Origin: Scandinavium sp002470465
Lineage (GTDB): Bacteria; Pseudomonadota; Gammaproteobacteria; Enterobacterales; Enterobacteriaceae
Direction of reading: 5' to 3'
NCBI RefSeq assembly: GCF_040750395.1
Contig: NZ_JBFLVD010000006.1
Coordinates: forward strand, 1-64,000
Length of the DNA stretch: 64,000 nucleotides
In this document: piece after piece, positions 1-8,111 of the stretch
How the letters are laid out: each line of letters opens with the position of its first letter
How positions within the stretch are numbered: position 1 is the first letter of the stretch
Made by a program: the position numbers and the translations under genes
The notes under the pieces: model-generated
What the model saw: only the letters and a program-made list of their open reading frames with translations
What the model was told of the DNA's origin: nothing
Databases searched by the model: none

Positions 1-358
1 TCGCTGGACGTTACGCAGCAAACTGCCAGAACTGGTGCGACAGGAGTTATGGGGTGTGCTGCTGACTTACAACCTGGTGAGATACCAGATGGTAAGGATG
101 GCGTTCGAACTGAAAGGCGATTATCTGCCTTATCAGCTGAGCTTTAGTGGCTCAATAAGTGAATTAACCCGGATGCTGATAACGTTGCCATGGGCTTCAC
201 CGGGTAAGATGCCGGGTGAGTTGAGAACGTTGTATGAGAAAGCAAAATGGCTGGTATTACCGGGAAGAAGAGAGCGAAGTTACCCTCGGGAGTTAAGAGT
301 AAAGTCCCAGAAATACCCGGTGAGAAAAACTGCTGATCACCTTAAGTGACCAGCATTA
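1..358 (+). mobile_element. IS4-family insertion sequence, right end (left part outside window)
   Basis: The first 358 bases are the right end of an IS4-type element. They hold the C-terminal part of its transposase, and the last 26 bases (333-358), read in reverse complement, begin TAATGC and continue with a CTTAAGG core. That resembles the terminal inverted repeat I recall for IS4. The transposase stop codon lies inside this terminal repeat, as is usual for the family. The boundary at 358 is 25 bp from the argP stop codon. Only one end is visible, so the target-site duplication cannot be checked. Confidence 0.75.
2..349 (+). CDS. IS4-family transposase, C-terminal fragment (5' end outside window)
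   Basis: This is an open frame from the window edge to a TGA at 347-349, about 115 residues. The segment ELWGVLLTYNLVRYQM and the later ASPGKMPGELR, followed by a basic RRERSYPRE stretch, match the C-terminal end of IS4 transposases. This part follows the catalytic glutamate region of the DDE fold, so the active site itself cannot be inspected. The part that can be seen has no frameshift or internal stop, so the element could be intact. Its product would catalyse cut-and-paste transposition of the IS. Confidence 0.8.
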   Translation, partial: RWTLRSKLPELVRQELWGVLLTYNLVRYQMVRMAFELKGDYLPYQLSFSGSISELTRMLITLPWASPGKMPGELRTLYEKAKWLVLPGRRERSYPRELRVKSQKYPVRKTADHLK

Positions 359-383
359 GGGAAATGCTCCCGCCTTTTTTTGT

Positions 384-1277
384 TTAATCCTGGCGCAGCA
401 CCTTGTGCCCGTATTCCAGCAGCGCGTCCGTCACCCGGTGCATCATGCGGCTTTCCGGCGCGAAGCGGTGCCAGTAGAGCATCCGGCGCTGGAACAGGCC
501 CGGCGTCAGATCGATAAGTTCACCACTGTCGAGCTCGCGCTCAATTTGCAGATGCGGGATCATACAGCAGGTGGTGCCCTGGCGGGCAAGCTGCACGAAG
601 GCCTCCGAGGAGTTCACGATATGGCACGGCACGCTGCCCGGCGGCAGATCGAAGTGCTGTTGCAGGAAAGCCTGATGCATATCATCAAGATGGTCGAACG
701 CCACCACCGGCGCTTTCAGCAGGGCAGAACGCGTTACGCCATTCGGGAAGTAGCGTTGCGCAAACGACTTTGAGGCGACGAACAGATAGTCGAGCGCGCC
801 AAGCTGATCGACCAGGCAGCTTGGTAGCGCCTGTGGCTGAATACTCACCGCGCCGACCACTTCCCCACGGCGCAGACGTTCCTGTGTGCGGGTTTCATCT
901 TCCACCTGAATATTGAGGCGAATCGGCGAATCGGAAAGTACGGTGGAGAGAGCGGGCAGAAGCCAGGTTGCAAGACTGTCGGCGTTGACCGCCAGCGACA
1001 GCAGCAGCGGCGTGGAGCCGGTTTGCTCGTCGCCAAGCCACTCTTCTTCCAGCAGCTCCACCTGACGCAGCAGCGCCAGCAGCTTTTGCCCTTGCTCGGT
1101 TGGACGAGGAGGCACGGTGCGCACCAGCAACGGCTGCCCGAACATGTTTTCCAGCTGTTTAATACGCTGTGAGACGGCGGACTGGGTGATACACAGCTTT
1201 TGTGCGGCGCGCTCAAATCCGCGTTCCCGAATAACCGCATCCAGCGCCTGTAGTGTTCTGTAGTCCGGACGTTTCAT
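384..1277 (-). CDS. argP: LysR-type regulator ArgP (IciA)
   Basis: ArgP is a cytoplasmic LysR-family regulator that in E. coli activates argO, lysP, dapB and other genes in response to arginine and lysine. The protein is 297 residues, the E. coli length, when started at the ATG whose product begins MKRPDYRTLQALDAVIRERG. An in-frame ATG 36 bp upstream is less likely because it would add a tail absent from the family. The N-terminal winged helix-turn-helix (FERAAQKLCITQSAVSQRIK) and the C-terminal effector-binding domain are complete. It is divergent from rpiA. The IS4 element ends just behind its stop codon, so its 3' neighbourhood has been rearranged. Confidence 0.96.
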   Translation of the reverse strand: MKRPDYRTLQALDAVIRERGFERAAQKLCITQSAVSQRIKQLENMFGQPLLVRTVPPRPTEQGQKLLALLRQVELLEEEWLGDEQTGSTPLLLSLAVNADSLATWLLPALSTVLSDSPIRLNIQVEDETRTQERLRRGEVVGAVSIQPQALPSCLVDQLGALDYLFVASKSFAQRYFPNGVTRSALLKAPVVAFDHLDDMHQAFLQQHFDLPPGSVPCHIVNSSEAFVQLARQGTTCCMIPHLQIERELDSGELIDLTPGLFQRRMLYWHRFAPESRMMHRVTDALLEYGHKVLRQD

Positions 1278-1374
1278 TGCTGTGACTGACTCCTCATTTT
1301 CTGTTACCCGCACTATGACATAAATTTACGTTTGATACAGGCCCCAAATTGGGCCGCGCCCGCCGGGCCGTGCA

Positions 1375-1404
1375 GGGACATTTGTGTGGTGAATAGTCTA
1401 TAAT
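1375..1404 (+). promoter_or_regulatory. Probable sigma-70 promoter of rpiA
   Basis: A perfect -10 hexamer TATAAT lies at 1399-1404, preceded at 18 bp by GGGACA (1375-1380), a 4 of 6 match to the -35 consensus. The predicted start near 1411 would give a leader of about 27 bases before the rpiA ATG at 1438. The region between argP and rpiA is only 160 bp, so the divergent argP promoter must lie in the same stretch. Confidence 0.6.
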
Positions 1405-1437
1405 GCGCGGCATCCCATCACATCACAGGCAAAAATC

Positions 1438-2097
1438 ATGACGCAGGATGAACTGAAAAAAGCAGTTGGCTGGGCAGCACTTCAATACGTACAACCCGGG
1501 ACCATCGTCGGCGTAGGCACGGGGTCGACCGCCGCGCACTTTATCGACGCGCTCGGGACGATGAAAGGTCAGATTGAAGGTGCCGTTTCCAGTTCGGACG
1601 CTTCAACCGAAAAGCTAAAGAGCCTGGGGATCCACGTTTTTGATCTGAATGAAGTGGATCGTCTGGGGATCTACGTTGACGGCGCAGATGAGATTAACGA
1701 CCACATGCAGATGATCAAAGGCGGCGGCGCGGCGCTGACGCGTGAGAAGATCATCGCTTCCGTTGCGGATAAATTCATTTGTATCGCTGATGCTTCCAAG
1801 CAGGTGGCTATCCTCGGAAAATTCCCTCTGCCGGTAGAAGTCATTCCAATGGCGCGCAGCGCCGTGGCGCGTGAGCTGGTGAAGCTGGGCGGACGCCCGG
1901 AATACCGTCAGAACGTCGTCACCGATAACGGCAACGTTATCCTGGATGTTCATGGCCTGGAGATCCTTGATGCTGTGGCGCTGGAAAACGCCATTAACGG
2001 CATTCCTGGCGTCGTGACCGTCGGCCTGTTTGCCAACCGTGGTGCGGACGTGGCGCTGATCGGCACCGCCGATGGTGTGAAAACCATTGTGAAATGA
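1438..2097 (+). CDS. rpiA: Ribose-5-phosphate isomerase A
   Basis: RpiA interconverts ribose 5-phosphate and ribulose 5-phosphate in the non-oxidative pentose phosphate pathway, in the cytoplasm. The 219-residue length equals that of E. coli RpiA. Visible family motifs are the phosphate-binding GVGTGSTAAHF near residue 24, the catalytic acidic pair in VDGADEIN, and the lysine and glutamate of KGGGAALTREK. It is transcribed alone, divergent from argP and upstream of serA. The start ATG follows a good promoter at 1375-1404. Confidence 0.97.
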   Translation: MTQDELKKAVGWAALQYVQPGTIVGVGTGSTAAHFIDALGTMKGQIEGAVSSSDASTEKLKSLGIHVFDLNEVDRLGIYVDGADEINDHMQMIKGGGAALTREKIIASVADKFICIADASKQVAILGKFPLPVEVIPMARSAVARELVKLGGRPEYRQNVVTDNGNVILDVHGLEILDAVALENAINGIPGVVTVGLFANRGADVALIGTADGVKTIVK

Positions 2098-2149
2098 TCT
2101 GACGGGGGCGGTGCTCGTCCCCGTAAAAAATTTTCGCCAGGTTAAATTT

Positions 2150-2165
2150 GGTGACTTGTGTCACA
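2150..2165 (+). promoter_or_regulatory. CRP-like site upstream of serA
   Basis: The sequence GGTGA-N6-TCACA matches the CRP half-sites TGTGA and TCACA at 9 of 10 positions. E. coli serA is reported to be controlled by Lrp and CRP, so a CRP site here is plausible. It lies about 200 bp upstream of the serA ATG, in a 267 bp gap that contains no other gene I can support. Confidence 0.4.
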
Positions 2166-2364
2166 TAATCTGGCTACACCTGTTTAACAATCTACGCCAT
2201 CATTCCCACCCAGCATTTTATGCTGCCATTTCGCGCTGAATGACTTTTCCTCAGGACGTCGACGCAAACGTTCATATTGCCGCAATAGTTTTTTTTGATA
2301 TGTTGGCTTGGGTGAGCATCGTTCGTTCACCACAACATCGATACAAGACAGACAGGGCGGGGAA

Positions 2365-3597
2365 ATGGCTAAGGTATCACTGGAAAAAGACAAAATTAAG
2401 TTTCTGCTGGTCGAAGGCGTGCATCAAAAAGCACTCGATAGCCTTCGTGCGGCAGGCTACACCAACATTGAATTTCACAAAGGCGCGCTCGACGCTGAGC
2501 AGCTCAAAGAGTCGATCCGTGATGCCCATTTCATCGGCCTGCGCTCCCGTACTCAGCTGACGGAAGAGATTATCCAGGCTGCGGAAAAATTGGTTGCTAT
2601 TGGATGTTTTTGCATCGGTACCAACCAGGTTGACCTCAACGCGGCAGCAAAACGCGGCGTTCCGGTATTTAACGCACCTTTCTCGAACACGCGTTCCGTC
2701 GCAGAGCTGGTGATCGGCGAACTGCTGCTGCTGCTGCGTGGTATTCCTGAAGCCAACGCCAAAGCGCACCGTGGGATCTGGAACAAACTGGCCGCTGGCA
2801 GCTACGAGGCCCGCGGTAAAAAGCTGGGCATTATTGGCTACGGTCATATCGGCACTCAGCTTGGGATTCTGGCGGAATCGCTGGGGATGCACGTTTTCTT
2901 CTACGATATCGAAAACAAGCTGCCGCTCGGCAATGCCACCCAGGTTCAGCATCTCTCCGATCTGCTGAACATGAGTGATGTGGTGAGCCTGCACGTACCA
3001 GAGAATGCTTCCACCAAAAATATGATGGGCGCTGAAGAGCTGGCGCTGATGAAGCCGGGTTCACTGCTGATCAACGCCGCGCGCGGCACCGTGGTGGATA
3101 TTCCTGCGCTGTGCGATGCGCTGGCGCGTAAGCACCTGGCGGGCGCGGCCATCGACGTATTCCCGACTGAGCCGGCGACCAACAGCGATCCGTTCACTTC
3201 GCCGCTGTGCGAATTCGACAACGTGATCCTGACGCCGCACATCGGCGGTTCCACTCAGGAAGCACAGGAAAACATCGGTCTGGAAGTGGCCGGTAAACTG
3301 TCGAAATACTCAGACAACGGTTCCACGCTTTCGGCGGTGAACTTCCCGGAAGTGTCGCTGCCGCTGCATGGCGGTCGTCGACTGCTGCACATCCACGAAA
3401 ACCGTCCAGGCGTGCTGACCGCGATTAACCAGATTTTCGCCGAGCAGGGCGTAAACATCGCCGCGCAGTACCTGCAAACCACGCCGCAGATGGGTTACGT
3501 GGTGATCGACATCGAAGCGGAAGAAGATGTTGCTGAGAAAGCGCTGCAGAGCATGAAGGCCATTCCAGGAACGATTCGCGCTCGTTTGCTTTACTGA
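2365..3597 (+). CDS. serA: D-3-phosphoglycerate dehydrogenase
   Basis: SerA oxidises 3-phosphoglycerate to 3-phosphohydroxypyruvate with NAD+, the first step of serine synthesis. The start at 2365 follows the GGGG of a ribosome site and gives 410 residues beginning MAKVSLEKDK, the E. coli length. A longer in-frame start at 2308 would add 19 unrelated residues. The Rossmann motif IIGYGHIGTQLG, the active-site arginine in NAARGTVVD and the histidine in LTPHIGGSTQEA are present. The C-terminal ACT domain from about residue 335 (LHIHENRPGVLTAI) is the serine-binding feedback domain. Confidence 0.97.
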   Translation: MAKVSLEKDKIKFLLVEGVHQKALDSLRAAGYTNIEFHKGALDAEQLKESIRDAHFIGLRSRTQLTEEIIQAAEKLVAIGCFCIGTNQVDLNAAAKRGVPVFNAPFSNTRSVAELVIGELLLLLRGIPEANAKAHRGIWNKLAAGSYEARGKKLGIIGYGHIGTQLGILAESLGMHVFFYDIENKLPLGNATQVQHLSDLLNMSDVVSLHVPENASTKNMMGAEELALMKPGSLLINAARGTVVDIPALCDALARKHLAGAAIDVFPTEPATNSDPFTSPLCEFDNVILTPHIGGSTQEAQENIGLEVAGKLSKYSDNGSTLSAVNFPEVSLPLHGGRRLLHIHENRPGVLTAINQIFAEQGVNIAAQYLQTTPQMGYVVIDIEAEEDVAEKALQSMKAIPGTIRARLLY

Positions 3598-3608
3598 TTA
3601 TTATTTTT

Positions 3609-3677
3609 GCCCGGCGGCACGTTGCTTGCCGGGCCTACGAATTTTGTAGGTCGGGTAAGGCGAAGCCGCCACCCGAC
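3609..3677. repeat. REP-type palindromic elements between serA and ygfA
   Basis: Two GC-rich imperfect palindromes of the enterobacterial REP type lie tail to tail here: GCCCGGCGGC...GCCGGGC at 3609-3634, and a second with GGTCGGGTAAGGCGAAGCC around 3647-3677. They sit between the convergent ends of serA and ygfA, the usual REP position, and may protect mRNA 3' ends or help stop transcription. Confidence 0.7.
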
Positions 3678-3684
3678 AATTCGC

Positions 3685-4281
3685 TCACCAGTACCAGAGC
3701 TTCGAAGGAGTGACCACCGCAGGCAGCGGAATATCCCATTTCTCTACCGGCAGGGCATCGACCTGCTGACAATCGTGCGCATAGCCGACCGGCTGTAGTC
3801 CATGCTGCTGCCAGTTTTGCAAAGTGCGATCGTAAAACCCGCCACCCATTCCCAGACGCTGCCCCTGTTGGTCAAATGCAACCAGAGGCGTAATCAGCAC
3901 GTCCAGCTCGCTCAGCGGTAACACGTCGCGCACGTCGAGCTTTGGCTCGTGGATTTTTAGCCGGTTGACGATCAGATCAGACTGCGGGTGATAATGAAGA
4001 AACAGCAAATTGCCGGAAGAGAAGGGATGGAGCACCGGCAGATACACTTGTTTACCGCTCTTCCAGAGTTGCTCAATCAGCGGCTGCGTGTCGAGTTCAC
4101 CGTCGAAGGAGAGAAATACCGCCACGGTTTTTGCCATCACCACGGGAGGATAAATCATCATGCGGTGGGCGGCCTGCCCGGCAAAAAGCTGCTGCTGGTC
4201 TGGCGTGAGCGCACGACGACGCTGCCGGATTATCTGGCGAATGTTTTGTCTGGCTGAAGAAGTATCAGAAACGAGTGTCAT
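3685..4281 (-). CDS. ygfA: 5-formyltetrahydrofolate cyclo-ligase
   Basis: This enzyme (5,10-methenyltetrahydrofolate synthetase) uses ATP to convert 5-formyl-THF to 5,10-methenyl-THF. The C-terminal signature GMGGGFYDRTL and the N-terminal basic IRQRRRALTP segment are diagnostic. It lies directly behind the 6S RNA gene in the same orientation, and in E. coli the two are co-transcribed. I chose the ATG at 4281, giving 198 residues, because it is the first start outside the 6S RNA. The frame stays open to an ATG at 4350 inside ssrS, but that extension encodes only the 6S RNA 3' region. No strong ribosome site is visible, so the exact start is uncertain. Confidence 0.9.
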   Translation of the reverse strand: MTLVSDTSSARQNIRQIIRQRRRALTPDQQQLFAGQAAHRMMIYPPVVMAKTVAVFLSFDGELDTQPLIEQLWKSGKQVYLPVLHPFSSGNLLFLHYHPQSDLIVNRLKIHEPKLDVRDVLPLSELDVLITPLVAFDQQGQRLGMGGGFYDRTLQNWQQHGLQPVGYAHDCQQVDALPVEKWDIPLPAVVTPSKLWYW

Positions 4282-4299
4282 GATTGAAGCAGAAGGTAG

Positions 4300-4483
4300 G
4301 GAATCTCCGAGATGCCGCCGCAGGCTGTAACCCTTGAACCCTTGGTTCAAGGTGAATGTGTCGTCACAGTTTTAAGGCTTCTCGGACGAACCGAGCATGC
4401 TCACCAACCGTGGAGCGCCACATTCTTGTGGTATGAAATATCGGCTCAGGGGACTGGCCCGCTTGCGAACATCTCAGAGAAAT
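4300..4483 (-). ncRNA. ssrS: 6S RNA
   Basis: The minus strand from 4483 to 4300 (184 nt) matches the E. coli 6S RNA I recall over nearly its whole length. It begins ATTTCTCTGAGATGTTCGCA, contains the central bubble region (CCTGAGCCGATATTTCATAC) and the terminal CCTTGAACCAAGGGTTCAAG segment, and ends CATCTCGGAGATTCC, which pairs with the 5' end. 6S RNA binds the sigma-70 RNA polymerase holoenzyme as a promoter mimic in stationary phase. Gene order zapA, ssrS, ygfA is as in E. coli. Confidence 0.95.
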
Positions 4484-4524
4484 TTTGTCTTCAGGGTCAC
4501 TCTACCATAGTTAACCATGAAGTG

Positions 4525-4854
4525 TTATTCAAAGTTGGGCGCCGTCTTTTCGGTTGTGCGACCCTGATCAAGAAGTGCCTGTTCAATGGTCTGCTGGAGC
4601 ATCCGAATTCGGGTTTCCATACTGGCCGCGTAATCGCGCGTTTTTGCTCTTTCCTGCGTCAGCTCATAGCTGATATTCAGGGCGGCGATAAACACCAGCT
4701 GCTCAGTATTTGTGACTCTAGTGCGTTCTTTCAGATCTTGCAACCGCTGATTCAGATCGTCCGCGGCCTGATTCAGGGCATCCCTTTGTTCAGGCGGGCA
4801 ATTCACTCGCAGTGAACGGCCAAAAATTTGGATATCGACGGGTTCTGCAGACAT
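4525..4854 (-). CDS. zapA: Cell division protein ZapA
   Basis: ZapA is a small cytosolic protein that bundles FtsZ filaments and stabilises the Z ring. The 109 residues equal the E. coli length. The N-terminal globular part begins MSAEPVDIQIFGRSLRVNCP, and the C-terminal half (about residues 70-100, with SMETRIRMLQQTIEQALL) is the coiled-coil dimerisation helix. It is followed by ssrS and ygfA on the same strand and is divergent from ygfB across a 166 bp gap. Confidence 0.96.
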   Translation of the reverse strand: MSAEPVDIQIFGRSLRVNCPPEQRDALNQAADDLNQRLQDLKERTRVTNTEQLVFIAALNISYELTQERAKTRDYAASMETRIRMLQQTIEQALLDQGRTTEKTAPNFE

Positions 4855-5020
4855 GCCACCTTCCTGCTGTTTGACTGCGCTACCTCCACAGCCCGCACCG
4901 GGGCCCGCGAAGGGGCGACACTATAGCTACTCTGGCGTGAGCACACAAGCCCTTTTCTGGTTCACCAGGGTCCAAAGTGGTAGCATAACATGAACTTTCC
5001 CCCAACGACGACGAATGCGC

Positions 5021-5599
5021 ATGTCTATACAGAACGAAATGCCTGGTTACAACGATGTGAACCAGTTACTTAACCAACAGGGTGTAGGCTTAACGCCTGC
5101 CGAAATGCATGGTCTGATTAGCGGCATGTTGTGCGGTGGTAACAATGACAGCAGCTGGCTGCCGCTGGTCCATGACCTGACCAACGAAGGTCTGGCGTTT
5201 GGTCATGAGCTGGCCGAAGTCCTGCGAAAAATTCACGCCTCAACCAGCGATGCGCTGGAAGATGAAGGCTTCCAGTTCCAGCTTTATATGCCTGACGGCG
5301 ATGAGGTCAGCGTTTTCGATCGCGCGGATGCGCTGGCGGGGTGGGTGAACCACTTCCTGTTGGGCCTTGGCGTCACTCAGCCGAAGCTGGACAAGGTGAA
5401 AGGCGAAACCGGCGAAGCCATCGACGATCTGCGCAACATCGCCCAGCTCGGCTATGACGAAGATGAAGATCAGGAAGAGCTCGAAATGTCGCTCGAAGAG
5501 ATCGTCGAGTACGTGCGTGTCGCCGCGCTGCTGTGCCACGATACCTTCACGCACCCACAGCCAACAGCTCCGGAAGTACAGAAACCAACCTTACACTAA
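5021..5599 (+). CDS. ygfB: UPF0149 family protein YgfB
   Basis: This is a YgfB/UPF0149 family protein of 192 residues, the E. coli length, started at the ATG giving MSIQNEMPGYN. Another ATG lies two codons upstream. The family is alpha-helical with no enzymatic activity that I know of; in Pseudomonas a YgfB homologue has been linked to regulation of cell-wall amidase and antibiotic tolerance. The acidic DEDEDQEELEMSLEEI segment near residue 150 is typical. It is 25 bp upstream of pepP, consistent with a ygfB-pepP-ubiH-ubiI operon. Confidence 0.93.
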   Translation: MSIQNEMPGYNDVNQLLNQQGVGLTPAEMHGLISGMLCGGNNDSSWLPLVHDLTNEGLAFGHELAEVLRKIHASTSDALEDEGFQFQLYMPDGDEVSVFDRADALAGWVNHFLLGLGVTQPKLDKVKGETGEAIDDLRNIAQLGYDEDEDQEELEMSLEEIVEYVRVAALLCHDTFTHPQPTAPEVQKPTLH

Positions 5600-5624
5600 T
5601 AACAAGCATGCTCAGGAGGGTGTC

Positions 5625-6938
5625 ATGACTCAGCAGGAATACCTTCAGCGTCGGCAGAAGCTGCTGGCGCAGATGCCAGCGGGCAGCGCGGCGCTGATTT
5701 TTGCCGCGCCGGAAGCCATTCGCAGCGCCGATACGGAATATCCCTATCGTCAAAGCAGCGATTTCAGCTACTTCACTGGCTTTAACGAGCCCGAAGCGGT
5801 GCTGGTGCTGATTAAAAGTGATGACACTCACAACCACAGCGTGCTGTTCAACCGTGTGCGAGACCTGACCGCAGAAATATGGTTTGGCCGTCGCCTCGGC
5901 CAGGACGCTGCCCCGGCCAGGCTTGGCGTGGATCGGGCGCTGGCGTTCAGCGAAATTGACGAACAGCTTGATCAGTTGCTGAACGGGCTGGAGGCGGTGT
6001 ATTACGTCCAGGGCGAATACGAATACGCCGATACCATCGTATTTAACGCGCTGGAAAAGCTGCGCAAAGGCTCACGGCAAAACCTGAAGGCTCCGGCGAC
6101 GCTGGTGGACTGGCGGCCGCTGGTGCACGAAATGCGCCTGTTTAAATCACCGGAAGAAATTGAGGTGATGCGCCGCGCCGGTGAAATCTCCGCACTGGCG
6201 CACACCCGGGCGATGGAAAAATGCCGTCCGGGCATGTTTGAGTATCAGCTTGAGGGTGAAATTCACCACGAGTTTAACCGCCACGGCGCGCGCTATCCTT
6301 CCTACAACACCATCGTTGGCGGCGGCGAAAACGGCTGTATTTTGCATTACACCGAAAACGAATCCGAACTGCGCGATGGCGATCTGGTGCTAATCGATGC
6401 GGGCTGTGAATATCTCGGCTACGCCGGGGATATCACCCGTACTTTCCCGGTGAATGGTAAATTCACCCCGGCACAACGTGAAATCTACGACATCGTCCTC
6501 GAATCGCTGGAAGCTGCGCTGAGCCTCTATCGTCCAGGCACGTCCATGCAGGAAGTCACCGGCGAAGTCGTGCGGATCATGGTGTCCGGTCTGGTAAAAC
6601 TCGGGATCCTCAAAGGCGATATCGATCGGCTGATTACCGATAACGCGCACCGCAAATTCTTTATGCATGGCCTCAGCCACTGGCTGGGCATGGACGTTCA
6701 TGACGTCGGTGAGTACGGTCCGGATCGCTCCCGCGTGCTTGAGCCTGGCATGGTGCTGACCGTTGAGCCTGGCCTGTACATCGCGCCGGACGCTGATGTA
6801 CCAGAGCAATACCGGGGCATCGGGATTCGCATCGAAGATGACATCGTCATCACCGAAAACGGTAACGAAAACCTCACCGCCAGCGTCGTTAAGCGCGCGG
6901 ACGATATTGAGGCGCTGATGTCGGCGCAGCAATCATGA
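5625..6938 (+). CDS. pepP: Xaa-Pro aminopeptidase (aminopeptidase P II)
   Basis: PepP removes N-terminal residues that precede proline, using two manganese ions in a pita-bread fold. The start at 5625 has a strong ribosome site (GGAGGG, 8 bp upstream) and gives 437 residues, close to the 441 of E. coli. Metal ligands are visible as the Asp pair in DAGCEYLGYAGDITR, the His in HGLSHWLGMDVHD, and the Glu residues in TVEPGLYI and RIEDDIVI. Its stop overlaps the ubiH start by 4 bp, indicating translational coupling. Confidence 0.96.
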   Translation: MTQQEYLQRRQKLLAQMPAGSAALIFAAPEAIRSADTEYPYRQSSDFSYFTGFNEPEAVLVLIKSDDTHNHSVLFNRVRDLTAEIWFGRRLGQDAAPARLGVDRALAFSEIDEQLDQLLNGLEAVYYVQGEYEYADTIVFNALEKLRKGSRQNLKAPATLVDWRPLVHEMRLFKSPEEIEVMRRAGEISALAHTRAMEKCRPGMFEYQLEGEIHHEFNRHGARYPSYNTIVGGGENGCILHYTENESELRDGDLVLIDAGCEYLGYAGDITRTFPVNGKFTPAQREIYDIVLESLEAALSLYRPGTSMQEVTGEVVRIMVSGLVKLGILKGDIDRLITDNAHRKFFMHGLSHWLGMDVHDVGEYGPDRSRVLEPGMVLTVEPGLYIAPDADVPEQYRGIGIRIEDDIVITENGNENLTASVVKRADDIEALMSAQQS

Positions 6939-8101
6939 GCGTCATTATCGTAGGCGGCGGTATGACCGGCGCGACGCTCGCGCTGGCGATTTCGCATCTC
7001 AGCGCAGGCAAAGTGCCGGTCCACCTGATTGAGGCCGTTGCGCCCGATTCACAGCAGCATCCGGGCTTTGACGCCCGGGCAATTGCGCTGGCGGCAGGCA
7101 CCTGCCAGCAGCTGGCGAGAGTGGGGATCTGGCAGGCTATCCGCGATTGCGCGACGCCAATTCGGACCGTTCACGTAAGCGATCGCGGCCATGCCGGATT
7201 CGTGACGCTGGATGCCGAAGATTACCATCTGCCCGCCCTTGGGCAGGTTGTGGAACTGCATGACGTCGGCCAGCGCCTGTTTAGCCTGCTTCGTAAAGCG
7301 CCGGGCGTCACGCTGCATTGCCCGGCTCGCGTCAGCGGCTTCTCCCGCACTCAGGAAAACGTTGAGGTCGCTCTCGATAATGGCCAAACGCTGACGGGCC
7401 AACTGCTGGTCGCGGCGGACGGTTCCCGCTCTGCACTTGGCGAGCAGTGTGGTATTCGCTGGCAACAGCAGCCTTACGAACAGCTGGCGGTGATTGCCAA
7501 CGTCACGACTGCCGTGCCTCATGAAGGACGCGCGTTTGAACGTTTCACCGAACACGGCCCGCTGGCGATGCTGCCAATGTCTGATGGACGTTGTTCGCTG
7601 GTGTGGTGCCATCCGCTTGATAAGCGCGACGAAGTACTGGGTTGGTCCGATGCCCGGTTCTGCAATGAGCTTCAGCAGGCGTTCGGCTGGCGTCTGGGGC
7701 GTATCACGCTTGCGGGCGGCCGTAACGCGTATCCGCTCACGTTATCCACCTCTCAGCGTTCGGTATCACACCGCGTGGCGCTGGTGGGAAACGCTGCACA
7801 AACGCTGCATCCGATTGCCGGTCAGGGCTTTAACCTGGGCCTGCGCGATGTCATGTCGCTGGCAGAAATGCTGGCCCGGGCGAGCGATCCGGGTGACTAT
7901 GCGCTGCTAAGCCGCTATCAACAGCGCAGAACAAACGATAAAAACGCGACCATCGGCGTCACCGACGGTCTGGTTCATCTCTTCGCCAATCGCTGGGCTC
8001 CGCTGGTGGCCGGGCGAAATATAGGCTTGATGGCAATGGAATTATTCACTCCGGCGCGCGATGCGCTGGCGCAGCGTACCCTGGGTCAGGTAGCGAGATA
8101 A
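6935..8101 (+). CDS. ubiH: 2-octaprenyl-6-methoxyphenol hydroxylase UbiH
   Basis: UbiH is an FAD monooxygenase of ubiquinone synthesis, hydroxylating C1 of the ring in the membrane-associated Ubi complex. It has 388 residues. The N-terminal FAD-binding motif IIVGGGMTGATLALA, the middle VAADGSRSALGEQ segment and the C-terminal GNAAQTLHPIAGQGFNLGLRD motif are typical of the UbiH/UbiI/UbiF family. Its start overlaps pepP by 4 bp, and ubiI follows 10 bp downstream. Confidence 0.95.
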   Translation: MSVIIVGGGMTGATLALAISHLSAGKVPVHLIEAVAPDSQQHPGFDARAIALAAGTCQQLARVGIWQAIRDCATPIRTVHVSDRGHAGFVTLDAEDYHLPALGQVVELHDVGQRLFSLLRKAPGVTLHCPARVSGFSRTQENVEVALDNGQTLTGQLLVAADGSRSALGEQCGIRWQQQPYEQLAVIANVTTAVPHEGRAFERFTEHGPLAMLPMSDGRCSLVWCHPLDKRDEVLGWSDARFCNELQQAFGWRLGRITLAGGRNAYPLTLSTSQRSVSHRVALVGNAAQTLHPIAGQGFNLGLRDVMSLAEMLARASDPGDYALLSRYQQRRTNDKNATIGVTDGLVHLFANRWAPLVAGRNIGLMAMELFTPARDALAQRTLGQVAR

Positions 8102-8111
8102 GGAGTTTTCA

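Noticed and set aside
2101..2130. Rho-independent terminator after rpiA
   Set aside because: A six-base GC stem (ACGGGG with CCCCGT) is present but is followed by A residues, not T, on the plus strand, so it is not a convincing terminator.
2184..2393. Minus-strand ORF of 69 codons between rpiA and serA
   Set aside because: It overlaps the serA start and control region, has no clear ribosome site and no recognisable protein family.
4282..4350. Upstream start for ygfA inside the 6S RNA gene
   Set aside because: The frame is open through the 3' part of ssrS, but the added residues encode only the RNA sequence and are not conserved protein. The ATG at 4281 is preferred.
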